Assembly (NCBI RefSeq): GCF_019925205.1
Contig: NC_083560.1
Location: forward strand, 55,846,270 to 55,910,269
Direction: 5' to 3'
Source of the DNA: Metopolophium dirhodum
Lineage: Eukaryota > Arthropoda > Insecta > Hemiptera > Aphididae
DNA: 64,000 bases
Shown here: piece after piece, positions 28,554-39,300 of the stretch
How the letters are laid out: each line of letters begins with the position of its first letter
How positions within the stretch are numbered: the stretch's first letter is position 1
Notes under the pieces: generated by a model
What the model saw: the letters and a program-made list of their open reading frames with translations, nothing else
Database searches by the model: none
What the model was told of the DNA's origin: nothing
Program-made: the position numbers and the translations under genes

Positions 28554-29504
28554 TTGTACTTTTTAGTTGAAAGTAAATATTTTTATATCAGAATACCGGT
28601 ATAATGTTATTTGGTAATAATTACCGTTGTTACCATAGATATTATAATAATGGATAGGACACGCCTATACTTGCTTCGTAAGAGGTTGCGGTTTTTTTTG
28701 GGGAAGAGAGAAAGTTCAATATCTGCGAGAGATATTACGGCGACGTCGTGGGGACAATCCTTTTTTTTTTTTTTGGTCCATGTCCCAAAATGACAACGGA
28801 TTATTGTATTGTCATCCAAGACCAAGGTCTATACCAATTTTCAGAATTTTTCATCTTCAAAAAGTGCCTCAAATCGAGCGCGCAAGATTTGATCACAGAC
28901 AGACGTGAAACCAAACTTAAGAAAAGTGTTAAAAAGGTAGGCAATTGAGTACCTACCACTCAGCTGTACAGTAGGCATCGAGTGGGTTACTGTAAGGAAT
29001 GTAAACTATTTGTATTCAATGATATAAAATCATTATATCCATAATACGATTCCAAGTTAATTAATTTTATGATATTATTGCTATTTAAGTAATTTATTTT
29101 ACTATTAGTAATAAAGCAGGTTGAATTATTATTTTCGAAAACATAAAAAAAAAATAGCTCAAAAAGAGGAAAAATATTTTGAAAGTTTTATGGTGTATAC
29201 TCAAATATTATAGTCATGACTCATGCTAAACCCAGTATTACTAATGGCCGGGAGAGGAAGTTAGTCAGATAAAAATTCACGCATGAAAATACAAACAAAA
29301 TATTATAACAATCACTCACAAGTGGGGGACTTACATACATACTATATATTTATTCATTTCGATACATACATAGGTAATAACATTAAATTATAACGAAAGA
29401 AAATATATAACTATATTAATCATCGGCATCCGTCAATAGATGAAAATAAGAAGAAACCGCTACTCATGGTTTTATACGGTATTTCACTAGAAATAGTATG
29501 TATT
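28554..29504. other. AT-rich non-coding stretch
   Basis: A few short overlapping frames on both strands around 28610-28940, none with recognisable content. Confidence 0.45.
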
Positions 29505-29518
29505 AAAAAGTACATTTT

Positions 29519-29814
29519 GGGGACGAGGTGGCCGAGCGGTCTAACGCGTCGACTGCGGCGCTGGCAGTCGCGGGTTCGACTCCCGGCCACTGGGCGGCAT
29601 TTTTCTTCGGGCAAGTCACGGTGTCCGGAGAACAAGTGCCGCCATCCCCCTCCCGGGCATGGCAGATACCTACGGGTGCCCAAATTGAAAATCTGCCAAA
29701 ACCCAACACACACGTGTTTCCCCCTACTACTACCAACAATACAATACACCTAACCAAAAATCATACACCAAAAAACCATACAGCTAATGGCCATAGTTGC
29801 CGGGCTTACGATCA

Positions 29815-29846
<32 letters not shown>
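29519..29846 (+). mobile_element. tRNA-derived SINE, full length with target site duplication
   Basis: The head resembles a class II (Ser/Leu-like) tRNA, with a box A region TGGCCGAGCGGTCTAA and box B GGGTTCGACTCCC. An unrelated body and a conserved 3' part (GGCCATAGTTGCCGGGCTTA) follow, then a pure A tail of about 30 nt. It is flanked by the direct repeat AAAAAGTACATTTT (29505-29518 and 29842-29855). The long clean A tail and intact repeats suggest a young insertion. Open frames across it on both strands are not genes. Confidence 0.92.
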
Positions 29847-29849
<3 letters not shown>

Positions 29850-29989
29850 CATTTTTAGCAGGCTTAAAAACTATAAAAAATTAAATTAAAAACCTTTAAA
29901 AATAAACAGATTACTGCGTAGGTATATATTATATTAATAGAATGTAATAAATTATAGGTAGAGATGATAATTATTTTTACACTGTTAGG

Positions 29990-30290
29990 CAGTGGCGTGG
30001 TGAACTTCATTAACTTATGAGGCATAATAATTTATATTAGTAATTATAAATACTTATATAAATAATTACGTATTTACTTAAATGGTAACTGAGAATGATT
30101 GGCTTAGTCTTAGTGTGTACTTAATAAATTATTTACTATATGTGAAATGCCCCTAGTCTCCACCCACCATCCTTTAAGCTGAGGGACGTGCCTCAAATAA
30201 AGTTCTTATTAACTCCAAATAAAGCTGTGGAGGGTTTTTCGAACAAGTTCTGATTTGACCAACATACTATATTCACCACGCACTTGCAGT
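29990..30290. mobile_element. CAGTGGCG-type non-autonomous element
   Basis: The left end CAGTGGCGTGGTGAA is mirrored at the right by TTCACCACGCACTTG (30272-30286). Flanks CTGTTAGG and CTGTTATC agree in six of eight positions if the right end is set at 30290. It lies directly between the SINE and the hAT MITE, forming a small transposon cluster. Confidence 0.6.
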
Positions 30291-30301
30291 CTGTTATCAA
30301 T

Positions 30302-30799
30302 CAGTAGCGGCTCGTGAGCTTCACCTAAGGTGGTGCACAAGAAATGTATAAGTATAAGATATCTATGTAAGATGGAAAAAATATCAATTTTGTTTTAGGT
30401 GCATACCAAAATAATGTAATATAATAACTCAATTAGTGGATAATGTACAGTGTTATCGTTTCGACGAACGACGCGACATCGCGACACGATAAAAATAGGT
30501 TCGGTGCACACATTAAATGTGCTTCTAACAACTATATAATATAACTAACCGACGTATCGATACATGTAGCTAATATTTACGACCACCCGGAGTACAAACA
30601 ATTTCTGCTCCGCGAATTATTTAATCGTTTTTAGACACACTTCTTAACATGAAAAACTCCAAAAACTTTTTTTTATTACAGACCATATGCATAATAATCA
30701 ATTATATGTTACCATAAGAATCTAATTATTTTTTATAATTTATTTTTATTTTTTGGGTGGTTCACGTGCTCCTGTGCACCATACCACGAGCCGCCACTG
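30302..30799. mobile_element. hAT-type MITE with 8-bp target duplication
   Basis: The ends are CAGTAGCGGCTCGTG and CACGAGCCGCCACTG, inverted repeats of each other with one indel or mismatch. They are bounded by TTATCAAT on both sides (30294-30301 and 30800-30807). The 498-bp length and 8-bp duplication point to a non-autonomous hAT element. There is no coding frame. Confidence 0.88.
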
Positions 30800-30807
30800 T
30801 TATCAAT

Positions 30808-33479
30808 ATATATAATAATATAGTACTATAGTAGTATTCTATTACAATACATTATACAATATGTACTTATTCAGAGTGTAATCGAGCAATTTTATAAATT
30901 TCATTGCAAACTATAGTATGTGGTTCATTCGGATTATTTGCTGTACCTACTACGCTTAATAGTTATTCTATTGTGTGTTTAACTTCTATATTTCTGTAGG
31001 ATTTGCGATTTGCATGTCGGTAATGAATTTTAACATTTTATATATTTATTTCATTTAGGATATTTGTATGCTTACGCCGGTACAGCTTATGGTTTTATAT
31101 TAAAAATAAATCGTCTGTTGAACCTCTTCAATATAGTTTTGAGTGAATAAACCATATTCTTACTCTTTGGATGCAAATGATACATTTTGTTATGATCAAC
31201 ATTTGCTTACTTTTTATTTTAGACTGAGCGGAGCCGATAAATATATTTATTTTACAAGGATATCTGTTTTTATTTAAATTTTTTTAAATTTTTGTATCTG
31301 TCATCACCTTTTTGGACAGTAAAAATGCTTCGATTTTCTGCATCAGCATCTTTTTTTGTAGAAAAGTGAATCTAATGGTACCCACTTGCCCCCTTTTTAT
31401 GCGCTTAAATGTATATAGCTTAACTTTAAATTTCAATTGAATTATATAAGTATATTAAAACATTTGATTAATAATTAAATATTTTAATTTATTATTTATA
31501 ATGAATAACAAGCAACAAAGCATATGTACACCAATTAATTATTTGCATAAATACTTCAATAATTGTATATTACAAATATTCAAAAATGTTTGGAACTTAG
31601 AAAATAAACGTAACGCCAAACGACTAACAATCCCTGAATATTTTTAATTATAAGGTTTCCTAAAAATGATCGCCTATAGTGTGTTTGCGTATTGGTATTA
31701 TATTATATTGATCTATCTTATACAATAATATTATATAATGTTACTCGTTCAACGTTTTCCGCCAGCTATGAACACGCTCACTCGCATATAGCCACCAAAT
31801 ATTGATAAACCTCTTGACTCTACTTAACCTAACCTAACACCATTTTAGTATACAAATAGATAGGTTAGCGTGGAGCCCCATAATCTTTGATAAAGGCGCA
31901 TTTTCAAATATATTTATCTAAAAATAATAAATTGCTTCAATGCTTCTACGTGACGCTTATCGAGGCGCGTTAGGTATAATATAATCTAGGTATTTTAGAA
32001 AAGTTTTTTTAATTTATCGCTAATCATATCAAATAATTCTAAACATGATGCAAATATGTTCATTTATAGTATAATTATTATAAACATTTGAATATTATAT
32101 AGTACCTATGTCCATTAAAAACATTAAAAGTATTAATTATTTTACAATATATAATAAATAGATAATACGTAATAAATACTACTAATATAAATAACACATT
32201 CTTGATTTCTTAGATACCTAATTGGCTATTTTAAACTAAAATATTTGCATATTTATGTGTATAATATACAGTTATACACTATACACTGTATAATATGACA
32301 CTTTTTTTTTAATAGACGAATTTTATTTATGAGTTTGAACTCTCGTGGCCGTTTTAGAATGTAGACTTTAGGCCATTATTGGTATCTGGTTTTACAACGT
32401 TGTTTGCGTTGTTTTTTTTTTATACATTTTCTATAATATAATATTCTATCTTCAACATGGGTGGTGGTTTTTGGTAGATCATTTTATCTATTTAGTACTT
32501 GAAGGAGGTAAAAATAAAAAATAATCATCGTGAATAAGTAATAAGTAATAACTAACAAAATATATGGAGAATTTTCATGCAACACCAGTTTTTGACAAAA
32601 TAGAATTTGAATTCTCACTGCCGAATCGAAAAGGCATATTAAGTTACAATTTTTTTTGTAAGCGTTTAAAGTTCCAATTCTGACAAAATTTGTCAAAATG
32701 TGCATACCTACCTACTATTTTACGGTGATCTTCAAAGATCGTAAAAAATGTATACGATACAGTTTTTTTATTGTAAACACTAAACTCAAGACGACAAGCC
32801 GTTTCTCCCCTCGTTTCGGCTTTTCCAGGTTTTACCTGCAATATATTTATATATTCCAACAAATCACTAAATCACTTCTATATACTATTTAGAGTTTACT
32901 AGTTTAGACAGATATAAAAATAAAATTATTATCTGAAAGGGAAAACCGATTATTCACAACACGTCAACGTCATCAACACATTTGTAAAGGGAAACGTTTA
33001 TGGTTGGTGTTTAAAAGAATACAAATCACTAGTCGGTATATACAAATTAAAAAATCATCAACGAAATACTTGATAAACATTATACTTGATCCCTATATAA
33101 TAAAAATTATTATTTGATTGTATATCGATCGTATCTGTAAGTGACTGATGACTGTTTTCATTAATTATTTTAATTATTCCAATGTATACGAAAATGTGAA
33201 AAAAAAAACTCTTATGGAGGAGGCCAGAGTCCCTGAAAACCCCCTCCCACAAACCTTAAATCTCTGAACTATTGTGCAAGAGTTTGAAAATGCATATTAT
33301 GTGTACTGTGTGTCTGTGTAGTAGGTACGAAGAGTGTAGCCTTAAACAGTTAAACAGTTAAACACATTCAAATTTCTCAAAAAGTGTTCATAACTTTGCT
33401 AGCCCTAAAGTTTATTACTAATGTAAAAGTAAGCAGGATGTGATTGCGAGCGCGATTCTACTGATGGCATAAACCTTAT
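30808..33479. other. AT-rich non-coding stretch with repeat fragments
   Basis: Contains the aphid-type repeat fragment at 31216-31400 and a CAACACCAGTTTTTGA copy at about 32580. Otherwise nothing recognised. Confidence 0.45.
31216..31400 (+). repeat. Fragment of a dispersed aphid-type repeat
   Basis: The words GACTGAGCGGAGCCGAT, CTGTCATCACCTTTTTGGACAG and AATGCTTCGATTTTC occur in this order in a high-copy repeat I associate with aphid genomes. Identification is from memory only; no second full copy is in the window. Confidence 0.35.
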
Positions 33480-34870
33480 TTCAATAATGTCGTTGTTTCG
33501 GGTGGCGGGGGTGTGTACGAACGAAGAATAAAATAATGTAATTATAATATAATTTTATTTAATACTTGATGGTGATGACTGATGATGGACGGCTCTACTC
33601 GAGCTCGGGTAGTCGGGCAATCGTTCGTGAGGGGGCGGTAGCGGCCAGCCGGACCATCGATCGCTCGAGCTGCTCGGTCCGACGGTCTGTAGCGGCCTCA
33701 AAGGAGGGGACGAGAGAGAGAGAAATAGGGAGAGAGAAAGAGAGAGATGAGACACGGCCGATATGCAATAGCACTGTAGCACCAAAAGGAATTTTGTAAG
33801 CTTTTTACTGGTGGAGTGATCTCGAACTTCGAAGCTCACTCGCGCGCACGCGCTTTCAGCCCGACGACGTCCGATCATCGTATATTTGTATGGTACTATG
33901 GTCCGTCGGCCGCCGCAACAGCTCTTTACTCTTTAGTCAGTTGTTCCCTTTTATCATTATTATCAGTATTATAATTATTACGAATGAATTTATTTTTTCT
34001 TCACGCATCGTAGTCCGTAGAAGTTACAAACTCACCAGTTAAATACTAAAAAGTATAAATAGAGACTATAAATTATAATAGTATAAAAAATATAACCCTG
34101 TGGCCTGTATAATATTATAGTAGTCTGTAAAATTGTTATCGTCGTCATGTGTTTGACGCACCGGGCTTGTGTGTGCGTGACTGCGCGAGCGCGCGCGTGC
34201 GTGAAGCCATGCGCGTGCGCAGGTTCGTATGCGTGCGTGCATCGCGTACCGATGTTATTAGCATAATAATAATAATATAAATTATAATCACGATCACAAT
34301 CATCATAACCATAATCATAATAATGATCATGTGTATATTATTTACATAAATCTAACCGCGTTTAACGACATCGATTCCCGAACGTGTAAAGTTGTCGTTT
34401 AACGATCTATATAGTATATTAGTCAACATAGTACTTAGGAAAGTTATTATTATTATATTTTAATACTATACGTACCGTTTGTTTAACGGTTAAATCGAAG
34501 TTTAGGCGACGTTCGAACGCATCGCCCGTAAGCACGTATTATATTAGCGACGACGCCGCCGCACACGTCGGAAGAGTCAGACGCGTCTCACTTTTCCCGC
34601 ACTCTCTCCGTCGCTCGCTCGCTCTCGGACGCCCGGACGTCTCCGTCGTCTCCCTCACACGTCTTGCTCCACTTGCCCTGTCACTGTCTCTTTTTTTCTT
34701 TCTATTTTTCTTCGTTTCGTTTTTTTTATTTTTCATTTTGTCGTTGACCGAAAATGTGTTTGCCGACAGTTGACCGCGTAGTTCGCAGTGCCGATACGTG
34801 TGCGTTTGGAAAATGCCACTGAGCTTGGGCGGTTCTCGACGGACTGCAAGTAGCGAGTCAACTATCATAA
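33480..34870 (+). promoter_or_regulatory. CpG-rich, GAGA-rich island; candidate promoter / 5' UTR region of the ELAV gene
   Basis: The base composition changes sharply from AT-rich flanks to CpG-rich DNA. It contains a (GA)n tract at about 33711-33748, GCGC/GTGCG runs at 34160-34240, and a pyrimidine/CpG block at 34540-34870. A TTAGTCAGTTG word near 33934 resembles an arthropod initiator. It is the nearest island 5' of the first coding exon and on the correct side. Open frames inside it are low-complexity and not convincing. Strand and start site are inferred. Confidence 0.45.
33711..33748 (+). repeat. (GA)n tract
   Basis: Purine tract of mainly GAGA units inside the CpG-rich island. In insects such tracts at promoters can bind GAGA-type factors; that role is inferred. 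Confidence 0.7.
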
Positions 34871-36040
34871 TTCATAATATTATTTTAGTTTGTCAGCTGT
34901 TTTGGCTATACCTAACAATATAATATTATATACTTTACGTGGTAGGTAACAACTAACGACAGCTATTGTTTTATTTTTCTGCCCTCCATCCACATACTGA
35001 TAACTGCGGAATTTTGAACTATTAGGTAACTCCTCAGTCCTCGCCATAGGGTGATCAACCATCTGGCCATACCCATCCCACGATTTAATAACACAATTTT
35101 TGTGTAACTTTATAAACATCTTGTAAAAATTTTGTTTTTTTATAACAACCAGTGAGCACTCCAGGTTTTTCTTAAAAAAATTATTTGCTAAGATAGGAAT
35201 AATTTATTAAGTACTTATTTTTAATCTATCTGAATAAGAAATGCGAGTAAGTAGGTCTAACAAATGTTGTTTTACTAGTATTTTTAATGACAGAAGCACA
35301 ATTCATAATATTTCAATATTTATCATTCAAAGTACCTACTAAGGAACCTAGGTATACATTTCATGACATAAATGAAATAAAAAAATGAATGAATATTTAT
35401 CCTGGTTATTTATTTACTACTTAATGCTTATAGGTTATCGGTACTTATGAAATAGTGTTGATTATTTATTTTTTATATGCAGATACTAGCCACTAGGTAA
35501 CATTAACTACCTATTAAACATTCAATCATACTTGAACTAGGTAGGTTACCTATCTGATTATGATTAATATTATTGTACCTAAGAACTAAATCTGTAATTT
35601 ATTATACCTATTATTACATAAACGGATAACAATCACTTTTAATTGTTATCATAAAGCTCAAAAATAAATTAATACTACTAATAGTTATTCACAAGATTGT
35701 ACCTATCTATTGAAAACTTTATTAAGTGATTAATTAGGTATTACAAGTAATTTCATATAATTCATATTCTAAATATTTTGAATCTATCATCAATAATCTG
35801 TTATTACTTTGAGACTGTTGTTCTTTTGCCATCAGTCCCAACATGAGCTGGTTGTCCAGTAAAAATAAAGGGTTTATTCAGTGGAATTTGTAGCTGATTT
35901 CTTAGACCCGCCATGTGTTTTTTTTAATTGTTTTCAAAAGATTTCTTACAATCTTACATTTAAATTGAATTATCAATACCTAATAAATATAATGTGAATT
36001 AATATAGCTGAACTAACTTTTTATTTTGATTACATTTCAG
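34871..36040. other. AT-rich spacer, probably intron 5' of the first coding exon
   Basis: No gene or repeat is recognised. It ends in a clear splice acceptor at 36040, so at least its 3' part is likely intronic. Confidence 0.5.
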
Positions 36041-36345
36041 AATTTATTGTTTTCGTTTATTTTATTTGTTTACTGAAACAAAAAAAAAACTAGTCAAAAA
36101 TCTAAAAAGAATTATAATTATCAATATGATGCAAAACGGAATGGATTCACTACCACATAATGGTTCTATACATACCTCAAGTACAAATTCTCATGCATCA
36201 CAAGGAAATTCTTTGAATGAAGAAAGTAAAACCAACCTTATTGTAAATTATTTACCTCAAACAATGACTCAAGAAGAAATTAGATCACTATTTTCTTCAA
36301 TTGGTGAAGTTGAAAGCTGTAAACTTATTAGAGATAAAGTCACAG
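36041..36345 (+). CDS. fne: ELAV gene exon: 5' UTR end, start codon and N-terminal half of RRM1
   Basis: The acceptor TTGATTACATTTCAG ends at 36040, so about 85 nt of 5' UTR precede the ATG at 36126. The coding part gives a Ser/Asn-rich leader of about 35 residues, then the first strand (LIVNYL) and helix of RRM1, ending RDKVTG. The donor CAG|GTAAGC at 36345/36346 leaves phase 1. At least one upstream non-coding exon must exist. The in-frame TTG at 36066 is not needed as a start. Confidence 0.88.
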
Positions 36346-39300
36346 GTAAGCTTTTATATATTTGTGTTGTATTATTTCAAATAATAATTCGTATTTGGTA
36401 GTAGTGTGAAATCTTTGTATTTACCTATGATTAACTACTATTAATACATACATAAAAGATAATTTACTTAGTGTAATATAAAATGCTATACCAAATACTT
36501 AGTATAGAAAATAATTATATAAATGAAATAATTTTAATATTTATTAGTAGGGAATTTATTAAAGGTAAAGTAGATGGTCTTAATTTTATTATTAAATAAA
36601 TTCTTGGGTAATGGTAATACCTATCTATTTAGCTACATATTTTATTTTTTAAAACAAATTTCTCGTGCTTGATTGGAATTACATCCAAAATATGGACAAT
36701 TAAGAACTTATTTATTCTAAAAGTTTAAGGTAAAGACACTCTAAAATTATAATTTATTAGTTGATTTTCTTATGTGAAATTTATAAATTTTTTATAAAAA
36801 CAATAAATTGGATCTTAAATAAATTTTTAAATTTTAAATAACTGTAATATAAAAAAAATCGATTGGAGTTTAGGTACTTAATATTCTTTATAAATGTTGT
36901 GGAGTATATGGACTCAGTACATTAATGATATATGATAAACAGATATAAGCAGTGGCGTATGCAGAAGTAGGATTCTTAGTTCTACCTCCCCCTTCCCAGT
37001 CTTCATTTAAAAAAAAATCTTTTTTTCTACCAAAATAAATCCACAGAGAAGATTAATTATTATTTTTTTTAATGTAAAATTGCAATAACATCGAGAATCA
37101 TACTTTCAATTTTTATTAGGCTGATTGTACTAGGTTATTGCAATAGTACTCCCACTATATAATTTTATCACGCTAAGGCATTGAAATGGCAGCGTAAGGG
37201 GATGACATATACTTAAGCCATAGACTGTACCTTTACGTTGCCATTTTATTTTGTTTGATAACAATATAGGCCTATGTTGTAATAACCTTGTATATTTAAG
37301 TCATGGCTAAAACTAATCTAAAAAGCAAAAGCAAACTAAAAATCCTGTGTACGCTAATGAATATAAAAATGTAATGAAAACCTAGCATTGTTTTAATAAT
37401 TTTAAATTTGTAGAATGTAGAATTTACTAATAAAAAAGTTAATCCATGTATTACAGACGAGTTTTTTTAAAATACCTATTCCACATAGGTATATAGGAAT
37501 ACAGTTTTTATTTTTTAAGTATGAAATAGTACCTAATAATAATCTATATAATATCTAAATTTATATTAAATGTATCGAAAATAATTTGTATACATTTTAA
37601 ATTCATAAAAATTTGTTAAAAATGTTCTGTAAAGATTTACCTCAAGATTTACTAAACTAAACACAATGTTAAAAATTATTAAAAAAAAATGTGATGTATG
37701 CTTATTACTTATATGTATGTACCTATGTAATGTGATGTTAAAGTATTATTCTTATTAAATTGAATATACCTACCAAAATACCACAGTTAATTTTAACAAA
37801 GATGTTGTATGTCAAAGCTCTAAATATAACCTAAAATATTATTTTCAAAATTAACAATCTTGATATTAATAATTAATACATTTATTATATTTCTTTGTAT
37901 ATTATCAAATATCACTAATTTAGGTAGGCATCTCCAGTCAATGCCTATAATTGTTACAGAAACTATACCTAATAATTATAGGCATAGATTAAATTAATTA
38001 TTTATTTTGAAAAGCTAGATTTTTGCCCTATCCTCCCTCAAACCTGTCATTCAGTTATTATTACAAACTATTGGAATAAGATTTGGATCATAGATTTTTA
38101 ATTTTTATCATACTTTTGTTGTGAGATAAAATCAATCCCTAAAATTTTGTTTCTTAAACATTTTAAATCATATTGTACCTGATGGAGACGTATTTAATTT
38201 ATACATTTTTTGCATCTATAATGTTTGCTTGAAGAAGTTTGTTTAATCTAACTCTCATATTATTGGAATTATTATTAAACAATTGTGATTGTAATAGGTA
38301 AATAAAATGTTAATAAAATAAAAAATTTTAATTTTACCATTGAATATTTTTTTGCAGAACAACTAAATTATTGTTAGTTTTAAGGATGTACCTATGTGTG
38401 AATTATTTGTATTCTCAATGAATATATTCCCTGGTTAAATTAATTTAATTTTAAATATGTATAGCCTTTTGTGAATATAATCAAATCAGAACATGTATTA
38501 TATCGTTCTTGGTTAAAATGATAAATAACTATTGGTTTTTATAATGTAAATTACCTATCTTATAACATAATAATTTTAACTAGTCGATTATTAATAAAAT
38601 AAATTAATATAATACATTTTATTTATATAAAATATAAATTTCTAACTAAACAAATGTCAGGAGGATTTTTTTAATTTAATTTTGACCATTGAATTTATTA
38701 TGAAAATTATTATAATTATTAGTATTTATTAATCGGTATTAACTTTATAATTAAAATATTTATTTTTTTTACTTTTAATTAAAATTAATTAGTTTGTACT
38801 ATAACTAAATAAACAAAACAATTACTTGTTTATAAGTGGTGTATGATTAGTGTTTACATAAATAGTTTATGTTTATGATTTTATAATTTTTCATTTATTT
38901 TAAATAGGTAACATTTAAAAATATTTCATTTATAAAAAACATTTTTTTTTTTATGTAATGGCATTTTACAAATATACCTACTACCTAGGTACTCATAACA
39001 TATGTTTTTATTTTTATTTTTATTTTTTCATGCTTTTTCACAACAGGATCTCTTCCATCAGGTACTGTAATTTAAAGCATTGTTAGTTCTTAATATGGCA
39101 ATTTTTAATTTAAAACTAGGATGTATTATTTTGTTTTTGTAAAAATGTATTATTTATGTGTACTTATTCCCACACTAGCTTGTAATAAAAATACCTACTT
39201 AGTTCTCGAACAAAGTATAGGCTTAACAGTATAGTATAGTATTACTGTAAAGTATTTGAGATCAGAAATATAAGTTTAGAAATATTATTTATATAAATGT

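Noticed and set aside
29519..29595. A functional tRNA-Ser/Leu gene
   Set aside because: The tRNA-like part continues directly into a SINE body with A tail and target duplications, and two other copies share the same fusion.
29420..29818. Several overlapping open frames of 84-109 codons
   Set aside because: All overlap the SINE and its GC-rich tRNA-like head; none is a gene.
31815..31845. CCTAACCTAA as insect telomere (TTAGG)n
   Set aside because: Only about two units; not a telomeric tract.
33555..33878. Frames with Ser-Leu or Arg-Glu repeats in the CpG island
   Set aside because: Low-complexity translation of the GA tract.
34539..34868. 109-codon Arg/Lys/Glu-rich minus frame
   Set aside because: Composition-driven; no domain; lies in the probable promoter island.
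36066..36125. TTG start adding 20 Lys/Ile-rich residues to the ELAV protein
   Set aside because: Non-ATG, not ELAV-like, and two good ATGs follow at 36126 and 36129.
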